Below, one piece after another: positions 57,581-64,000 of a stretch of 64,000 nt of DNA (position 1 is its first letter; each line of letters begins with the position of its first letter). Source of the DNA: Clitoria ternatea. Taxonomy: Eukaryota > Streptophyta > Magnoliopsida > Fabales > Fabaceae. The notes below the pieces were generated by a model that saw nothing but the letters and a program-made list of their open reading frames with translations, did not search any database and had not been told where the DNA came from. The stretch spans positions 8,132,001-8,196,000 of the forward strand of contig CM075675.1 of the NCBI GenBank assembly GCA_037962975.1, written 5' to 3'. Made by a program: the position numbers and the translations under genes.

Positions 57581-58662
57581 ACATGTAACGTCCCGTGTAA
57601 ATTTCCGAATAAATTTTTCGTATTTTCGAAAGATCATTTTAAAATTATAAAATTTAATTCAGAGTTTATATATATAACAATTAATAACAGCGAAAAAATT
57701 ATCGATCATACTAGTCGAGAATAATTAAGTCCAAGAAAATATTTAAGCAGCGGAAACGAATGTGAAGAGAATAGTACATGACATATTATATTTATTACAA
57801 CCCATAAATTCAAATTTAGGTAATAAAGCAAATAGACATCCATCATGGCATTACTCTGCATTCTGCGTGTCATTCACTGTAAAAATTTAATGTAAGAGTG
57901 AGACAGAATATAGAATAAATATAAAATAGATAAAATTGCACAAGCACAATCAGCAATTCATAATGATATGATGAGTATGCCAAACAAGTCCATTAATAGA
58001 TATATAATTAGTCAAATGATGTCATGCTGGATCCATTTGGTCTTGGTGGGAATACTGCAGTAAAAGTCTCATAGAGACACAAATAGGACTTTAGCATATA
58101 CCATGAATCCCTATACTTCATGGCGCTTACACAAATAGGGCTTTAGCATATACCATGAATCCCTATACTTCATGGCGCTCAAGTACCGAAGTACACAATA
58201 TCAAAGTAGGACTTTTGCATAAACCATGAATCCCTACACTCCATGGCACACAACATAATAGGGCTTAACTCCTCATAGAGTAACCCCCCACCAGGGTAGG
58301 CAATCATGGAACCCCTAAATTCCATGGTGCGTCCGGATGCTTATGATGCATGAATGCCTTTAATTCTCTTTATCATTTAACATACCATGATATTTACATT
58401 TTCAAACCTCTTGGATAATACAAGTCCTCAAGGGACACAATAGACATAATAATTCATAAAATCATGGATTTACTGTTTCAACCATACTTGTCAATAACCA
58501 CAAGGCATTCATGTACATATAAATTAATTATGTCATTCGTAATTATTCACCATCATAATATACTAATTGTGTGATACTCAACAGCATTTATAATAATTCA
58601 TAATCACTCAAGGATTCAATAATAAATCATTACTCATAGAGAGAACATCATTTATATCCATA

Positions 58663-59573
58663 ATAACCATCATAAGTAAATTTCAGCACTTCCAAACAGC
58701 GACATACATTAGTAAAACAGTCATAACATGAGCAAAACAACTCCTTTTTAGGTAATTCCACTTTCTGTAGTTTAATAACATAATTGTCTACAACTTTCAT
58801 GAAGAACACAATTTCAAATTCTGAACAGAAATACTACTTATTCAGGAAATATCATACTGCCTCAAGATAAGTTTTCCAGAATGTACACAGATTAGTATTT
58901 AAAACATATCTGGAGTTACAAACGTGATTTTGACATGAAACCAGTTCTAAATTAATCTTAATACAAATATCTACAATTTTCATGAAGATCATAAATTCAA
59001 ATTCTAAGCAAAATACCATTTATCCACAAAATACAACACTGCCTCCAGGTGAGTTTTCAAAACGTACATGTATTAGTATTTCCAGCGTTTTTAGAGCTAC
59101 ACGAATGATTTTAACATGAAACCAGTTCTAAAATACTCTTAACATAGTTATCTACAACTTTCATGAAAACACCAACAACTAATTCATACCTCAAAATTCC
59201 CAGTATTGAAAACAAGATTCGAATTTTCCAAAACTCTAAAATTTCAGAATTTCAGCTTGCACATACATCAGTATTTTGAGCATAACTTGAGCTACAAAAA
59301 TTATTTTGATGTGAAACCACTTTCTAAAAATCCACAACTTAATTATCTACAACATTCATGAAGACATCCAAGTCTGATTATGCACGCATAGTTCCCAGTA
59401 AATCAATATATATACAAAACCAAAGATAAATCTTCCATACGAACATGCTGTAGTATTTTGGCTATAACTTTTGCTATACATATCCAATTCAGTTGAATAA
59501 GGTATCAAAATTCACATAACAAAAAGTTCTACAACTTTCATGAAGAAGTCAGAATCAAAATCACACGTTTTCA
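58663..59573. repeat. ~185-bp diverged tandem repeats in the D 5' LTR
   Basis: Counterpart of 50230-51140; anchors at 58790, 58973, 59154, 59349 and 59531. Confidence 0.8.
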
Positions 59574-60280
59574 CTCTCAAAACTGAACAGCAAGTTACGA
59601 AAATAAAACTGAATTCCTAGGACAGCATACAATTCTACCCATTTCATAAGTATTCACAACCCTGTCCCCTCTTACTTGGTTTGAAGACTTTTAGCTGACT
59701 GGAAATGAGGTCCCCTGGCTGTCCTGGTTCAGATCGAAGGTGTGTTGATGGAGAAGAATAATTGGGAGTTTTAGAATCAGTGGTATGTTAGTTTAATAAT
59801 GCAAAAGCAAGTGGGGAGACAAGCTTTCCCGTGATTGCAACTTAGTGGGCTGTTAGGTGTGTCTGATTGTGGAATAATGGAAGTTCAGATAAGAAATGAG
59901 CTGTAAACATTGTCCATTTCTGGCCGTCCTACATACTAGGTAATTAGTGGGATTAAAAGATATTAAAATAATGCCTAAAAGACAAGAAAAGAGTCAAAAA
60001 GTTACTTCTGCACTTCAAAACCGACCAGAATTCTATTTCCAAGTCCGGTTGAGCATCCGACCTTGTACATCGGCTCAAACTCATCCGGTGCGTACATCCG
60101 TTCTAAGGAAAGCTAAGTTAACCATCCTTGAATCCGTCCGGTGTTCATTAATGATAATCCGAACTAAATTCATCCGGTGTCACTTGGACTGAGGTCAGCT
60201 GTGTGAGAGTAGTGTGAAGGGTGTGAGGGCGGTCTTGAGTGTATCTTAAGAGATGTCCATGTTCTTAAAGATGTTCTCGT

Positions 60281-60663
60281 TACTCCGCCAAGGTATTTGA
60301 CCCCGTCAATGCTTATGACTCCGCCAGACGTGTGACCCCGCCTAAATTTTCTACTCCGCCAAGGCATTTGAATTTGTCAATGCTTATGACTCCGTCAAAA
60401 CGTATGATCCCGCCTAAATTTACTACTCCGTCAAAGCATTTGACCCCGTCCAGGCTTATTACTCCGTCAAAACGTATGACTCCGCCTAATCTTATTACTC
60501 AGCCAAGGCATGAGACTCCGTCTATGCTTATTACTCTGTTAAAACGTATGACCCCGTTTAAGCTCATTGCTCCGTCAGGGTACGTGACTCCGCCTAAGAT
60601 TTACTCCGTCAATGTACGTGACTCCGCCTAAGTTTTACTCCGCCAAGATACGTGACTCCGCCT
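60281..60663. repeat. 72-bp higher-order minisatellite in the D 5' LTR
   Basis: Counterpart of 51848-52230 with a single base difference (C at 60473 against T at 52040); the copy number is unchanged between the LTRs. Confidence 0.92.
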
Positions 60664-61265
60664 AAAGGAACAGTTTAATTACCATCCAACTATTCAGTAA
60701 GCAAGTAACAACGTCCAAGAGCCAACAGCTCGGAAAACTATACCGTCCAGCAATCAACAAGACGTCACTCAGTCTTGTGATCAATCTACTTAGGAAAACC
60801 ATACCCTTTTATTGTTATCTTCTTTTCTTGGACGGACTCAATTCCGGTCTTGAATGTCGGTTCAAAGTTATCCGTCCTACAGCTCATTTGGTAAAGTGTT
60901 GATCCGGTGTGCAACATAAAAGACAATCCTATCCACACCGGTTGTCCGGTGTGATGTGGCATTTACTGTCATCCGTTCTTCCCTTTTGAAACCTTGAGGT
61001 CGTCCTAGCCTTGGAGGTCAGAACGGATCAGGATATTTCTTCCAATCTCACTCAATTTACTCCTTCACCCTCAATCTTTCACTCGGAAATTGGATCTTAT
61101 CAAAATAGATCTATGTAATTTCTATAATTATACCCAAAAATTCATTTTTGGAGTATTATAAACCATTCATAAAGTGTTTTTATTCATTAATAAACACTTA
61201 TAAGCCTTACATGCTTCATAAATTACAAAATAGAGCTATTATTAAAAACAGGATGTTACAATCAA

Positions 61266-61520
61266 GCCATCAAAGCCAAAGTTGCTCTCCGGTACAACAA
61301 ACGAGTCCAATCAAGGACTTTCAACGTTGGAGATTTGGTTTTGAGGAAAGCAAGTATAGGGAATAAATTCGCCCATCAAGGCAAATTAGCCCCAAACTGG
61401 GAAGGCCCATACAGAGTATCCGAGGTCACTGGCAAAGGCTCTTATCGCCTTGAAAACCTTGATGGCACTCCAATCCGAAACAAATGGAACACCCAAAACT
61501 TGCGCATCTACTATAGCTAG
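61266..61520 (+). CDS. element E gag-pol polyprotein, last 84 codons
   Basis: Continues codon for codon from 49150 when D and one copy of ATCAA are removed. Starts AIKAKVALRYNKRVQ, then the GPF/GPY-like module (FAHQGKLAPNWEGPYRVSEV) and ends RNKWNTQNLRIYYS before TAG. It aligns almost residue for residue with the end of G's pol (35079). Total E polyprotein is about 1823 codons. As it stands this part has no start of its own, and D's insertion separates it from the rest of integrase. Confidence 0.93.
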   Translation, partial: AIKAKVALRYNKRVQSRTFNVGDLVLRKASIGNKFAHQGKLAPNWEGPYRVSEVTGKGSYRLENLDGTPIRNKWNTQNLRIYYS

Positions 61521-62015
61521 CTGTTTCTACACTCTCCTATCCTTATCTTGGATTGAATACTGGAGAATTTATTTTCACAGCTACGCTCTCCTTGTAATTC
61601 TTATTTTTGATTTAATAAGAATCTCTCATAATGATTTAACTCTTTCGAGTTTTTCTTATGCTGTGATTTTCAGTTTATCCGGTGTACAAAAGCATATTCA
61701 GGACGGATGATCTCAGCTACTTATTCTGTAGTTGACGATGTAACTCCTCGAATATGCGCAACGCACAAGAACATACTCAGGACGGATGATCTTAATTACC
61801 CATTCTGTAATTGACGATGTAACTCCTCGAGTGTGTAAATATTGAAGGCCCAGATTGTAGGATTAAACCGAACTCTGGGTACGGTTAGTAAGTTTGGCTG
61901 GACACCGGTGAAGGCTCAGATTGTAGGATTAAACCGAACTCTGAGTACGACTAGTAGGATAAACCGAACGTCGGTGAAGACCTGAGTTGTAGGATTAAAC
62001 CGAACCTCAGGATAT
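61521..62015. repeat. element E post-pol spacer with short repeats
   Basis: CAGGACGGATGATCT ... TGACGATGTAACTCCTCGA occurs twice (about 61700-61748 and 61783-61830); its complement is in G at 34790-34880. From 61855 to 62480, GTAGGATTAAACCGAACTC and variants recur several times around the 59-bp array. No open frame of note. Confidence 0.75.
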
Positions 62016-62195
62016 GGGTTGTAGGGCTGGCACTTTTTTTTTAAGGCCACAAACCGAACCCCATTCAGAGATTACATGGGTTGTAGGGCTGGTCCTTCTT
62101 CAAGGCCACAAACCGAACCCCATTCGAAGACTACATGGGTTGTAGGGCTGGTCCTTCTTCAAGGCCACAAACCGAACCCCATGCGAAGGCTTGGG
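62016..62195. repeat. 59-bp tandem repeat, three copies (element E)
   Basis: GGGTTGTAGGGCTGG starts units at 62016, 62078 and 62137 (62 and 59 bp apart; the first spacing is lengthened by a T run). Each contains AAGGCCACAAACCGAACCCC. Complement of the G array at 34445-34739, same position between pol and the antisense ORF. Confidence 0.92.
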
Positions 62196-63093
62196 CGCAG
62201 TAAGCTGGTTTTTCTTCAAGACCACGCTGAACCCCAAGTGACGGGCGCAGTAGGTTCAGGATTAGCCCTGATCTGAACCCCGTATTGAAGGCTCGGATTG
62301 TAGGATTAAACCGAACTCTGAGTACGACTAGTAGGATTAACCGAACGTCGGTGAAGAATCGTCATTGGATAAAACCAAAGACCAATTGAAGAACGGCTAG
62401 TAGGATTCAACCGAACGCCAAATATGACATGGACAGTAGGATCAAACCGAACTCCAAACACAACAAGTAAGTTATACTGAACTCCAAATTAATACTCTCT
62501 TATGAAGTTTTTTATTTGGAAGTTTTATAACTAACTCGTAAACTCCGACACAAACAATTCACTCGGGTACGCCACAATCTAAGGCATTTTCACCCGAAAT
62601 TCCTCAGTCGGAAATATTTGAAGAGGAATTTCTATTTTAATCCTCATTCTCAAGATCTCTCACGTGAAAATCTCACTCAGAGTTTATTCAAAGTGATAAT
62701 CACCAAATGATACTGGAGGACAACATCAACGGTTTAACGAATAATTTGAGGAATGAACTCTCGTCTAAACGATTTCACAATCATTCCCTTTAAGCCGTTC
62801 TTGAGGCACTGATGTGTTCCCTCACAAGCGGTGGTTTTATTATGAAATTCATCTCGCATGTATATGTCCGGTATGGAGATTTTGTTTTATAATCCGATCT
62901 TCATTACTTAAATCCGGAATAATACAATACACATGCAATCCCTCTATTAAAGTTGTTTTTCACTAAACAAGAATGGAGGTAAAAAACTCTTTTATTGATT
63001 CAATAAGAATTACAATTCGTGTAATAATTCGGAGCTGATCCCGGAACACAGCGAATTCAAATCAATAAAACGAAAAAGCAAACAAGAAAGGTG
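62196..63093. other. element E spacer before the antisense ORF
   Basis: AT-richer, non-coding. The first third still carries GTAGGATTAAACCGAAC words. The rest includes the presumed 3' UTR of the minus-strand ORF. No terminator or promoter motif identified. Confidence 0.5.
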
Positions 63094-64000
63094 CTACTCT
63101 TTCTGGCTTGGGTCTCCCTCTTTCCCCTTGCCTTTGTCTCCGGTCTTGCCTCCTTCAGTGCGAGAGCTCGATCCTGTACTCGTGGGTTTCAGGAGGGAAG
63201 GTCTCATTGATTGACCTTTAGGTAAAGGAGCAAACTTATAAGGAGTGTTAGGCGGACTCTCTTGACGATTGTCAACAATGGCCACCAGTTTCCCTTGGTG
63301 AAACTCATAGAACGGATCAATACCGTTCAAACTAAGTGACACCTTGGGATTCCGGTATAACACTTGACGAATTGCTAACCCGAAAGCCTCCTTGACTGCT
63401 TGATCACACATGTTTACAGCATCGTCCAGGTCTGCTTTCAGGGTCTTGACTTCGCCATTCGAATCCACCAGCTTTGATAGCAGCTCCTTTTCCTTACGTG
63501 TCCAATCATCCACTCCTAGAGAATGGACGACCTTAGCCTCCTTCAACCCCTTTTCCAGCTTTGAAGAGCGTTCCTTCTCCGTGCAGAGATGAGCATTGAG
63601 GTCAGCATTGATTTTCTTCTGATCAGAAACTTGACCCTCCAGCTCCTTGGCAAGCTTCTTCAACTTGGCAATTTCTTCATCCTTCTTCTGAGTTTCTTCT
63701 TTGGAAGTTTTTAACTTTCCTTCTAATTGGAGGATGATTGCCTTGTCCTTGCCAACCACCGAGGTGAGCCTCTCATTTTCTTCTATGAGCTCACGAACCG
63801 ACTTGAGGAGCTCGGATAAATCAGCCAAGTGCTTCTGTCCGTCGTCGCAAGCTCTGATCAGTTCTTTATTCTTTAACGAGGGCTTCACCTTGGGTGAGGA
63901 TTCAGGAACGCCCTCTGGAACAGAGCCCTCGTACACCGGATGTTGAACAAGACCGGAATTACCTTCAAGAGAGCAGGGGGCTTTGGGCGCGAAGTAAGTC
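63094..64000 (-). CDS. antisense extra ORF of element E (coiled-coil protein), partial
   Basis: Minus strand, opposite to E's gag-pol. Open from the right edge to a stop at 63094-63096, so at least 301 codons; the true start is outside (the first codon of the 280-codon sub-frame at 63936 is GTG, not ATG). Middle: long heptad-like coiled coil (IEENERLTSVVGKDKAIILQ, LEGKLKTSKEETQKKDEEIA, LKKLAKELEGQVSDQKK). C-terminal block: AFGLAIRQVLYRNPKVSLSL, then GIDPFYEFHQGKLVAIVD, APLPKGQSMRPS, and a Gly/Lys-rich tail. The block matches the extra frame of G. Intact over everything visible. No signal peptide or membrane segment. Known in kind from Tat-lineage elements; function unknown. A separate promoter in the 3' part of the element would be needed. 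Confidence 0.82.
   Translation of the reverse strand, partial: TYFAPKAPCSLEGNSGLVQHPVYEGSVPEGVPESSPKVKPSLKNKELIRACDDGQKHLADLSELLKSVRELIEENERLTSVVGKDKAIILQLEGKLKTSKEETQKKDEEIAKLKKLAKELEGQVSDQKKINADLNAHLCTEKERSSKLEKGLKEAKVVHSLGVDDWTRKEKELLSKLVDSNGEVKTLKADLDDAVNMCDQAVKEAFGLAIRQVLYRNPKVSLSLNGIDPFYEFHQGKLVAIVDNRQESPPNTPYKFAPLPKGQSMRPSLLKPTSTGSSSRTEGGKTGDKGKGKEGDPSQKE

Larger units (their letters stand above)
49151..61260 (-). mobile_element. element D: complete, very young Tekay-type Ty3/gypsy chromovirus
   Basis: 12,110 bp, minus orientation: 5' LTR 57584-61260, primer site 57569-57580, gag-pol 57285-52876, purine tract 52828-52840, 3' LTR 49151-52827. Flanked by the perfect duplication ATCAA (49146-49150 and 61261-61265). 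The LTRs have equal length and differ at six positions that I found, all substitutions (49188, 50355, 50412, 52040, 52533, 52653 against the same positions +8433). That is about 0.16%, of order 60-120 thousand years at commonly used plant rates. All parts needed for mobility appear intact. Confidence 0.97.
57584..61260 (-). repeat. element D 5' LTR
   Basis: 3677 bp, near-identical copy of 49151-52827; drives transcription toward lower coordinates. Same internal arrays, offset by 8433. Confidence 0.97.
43124..64000 (+). mobile_element. element E: Tat-type Ty3/gypsy retrotransposon, interrupted by D, 3' end off the window
   Basis: 5' LTR 43124-43868, primer-site region, gag-pol 43934-49150, interruption by D (49151-61260 plus the duplicated ATCAA), pol end 61266-61520, spacer with repeats 61521-63093, antisense extra ORF 63094 to the edge. 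Inserted into F's pol. The 3' LTR is not reached, so neither target duplication nor age can be determined. Confidence 0.92.

Overview
This window looks like eudicot plant nuclear DNA. A legume is possible, but that is only an impression. It holds one recognisable host gene and about 60 kb that is mostly transposable elements. The background is AT-rich. The host gene has plant introns. The elements belong to typical plant lineages: Ty1/copia with a tRNA-Met primer site, Ty3/gypsy Tekay-type chromoviruses, Ty3/gypsy Tat-type elements with a second RNase H, hAT and CACTA. No rRNA, canonical tRNA, CRISPR or bacterial-type feature was seen.

Region by region. 1-2835 (minus strand): an F-box/PHLOEM PROTEIN 2 gene of the PP2-A13 type, three exons, last exon running off the left edge. 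2.8-22 kb: AT-rich sequence with old relics, namely two nested non-autonomous hAT elements (4291-5914), a ruined Tat gag (6516-7850), a CACTA end and a broken hAT transposase (7884-9472), gypsy LTR and integrase relics (9.5-12.5 kb), a probable decayed LTR (14-16.6 kb) and a truncated copia gag with its primer site (20557-21680). 22227-22965: a clean 739-bp hAT element with an 8-bp target duplication. 22980-29400: a full-length copia element (450-bp LTRs, TSD ATAGG), itself split by a 1286-bp solo LTR (TSD GTAAA).

31116 to the right edge is one nest of four Ty3/gypsy elements. G (Tat type, minus, from 31116) is interrupted in gag at 39704/39705 by F (Tekay type, minus). F is interrupted in pol at 43123/43124 by E (Tat type, plus). 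E is interrupted near the end of pol at 49150/49151 by D (Tekay type, minus, 49151-61260). D is complete: 3677-bp LTRs that differ at only six positions I could find, TSD ATCAA, and one intact 1469-codon gag-pol frame. It is the youngest and is possibly still competent. The right halves of E, F and G lie beyond the window.

The most interesting signal is in the two Tat-type copies. Both carry, between pol and the 3' LTR, an extra reading frame on the strand opposite to pol. It encodes a coiled-coil protein with a conserved C-terminal block, and both copies have the same 59-bp tandem repeat between it and pol. All six premature stops I located in G and in the copia element can be explained by C-to-T transitions, as expected from methylation-driven decay.
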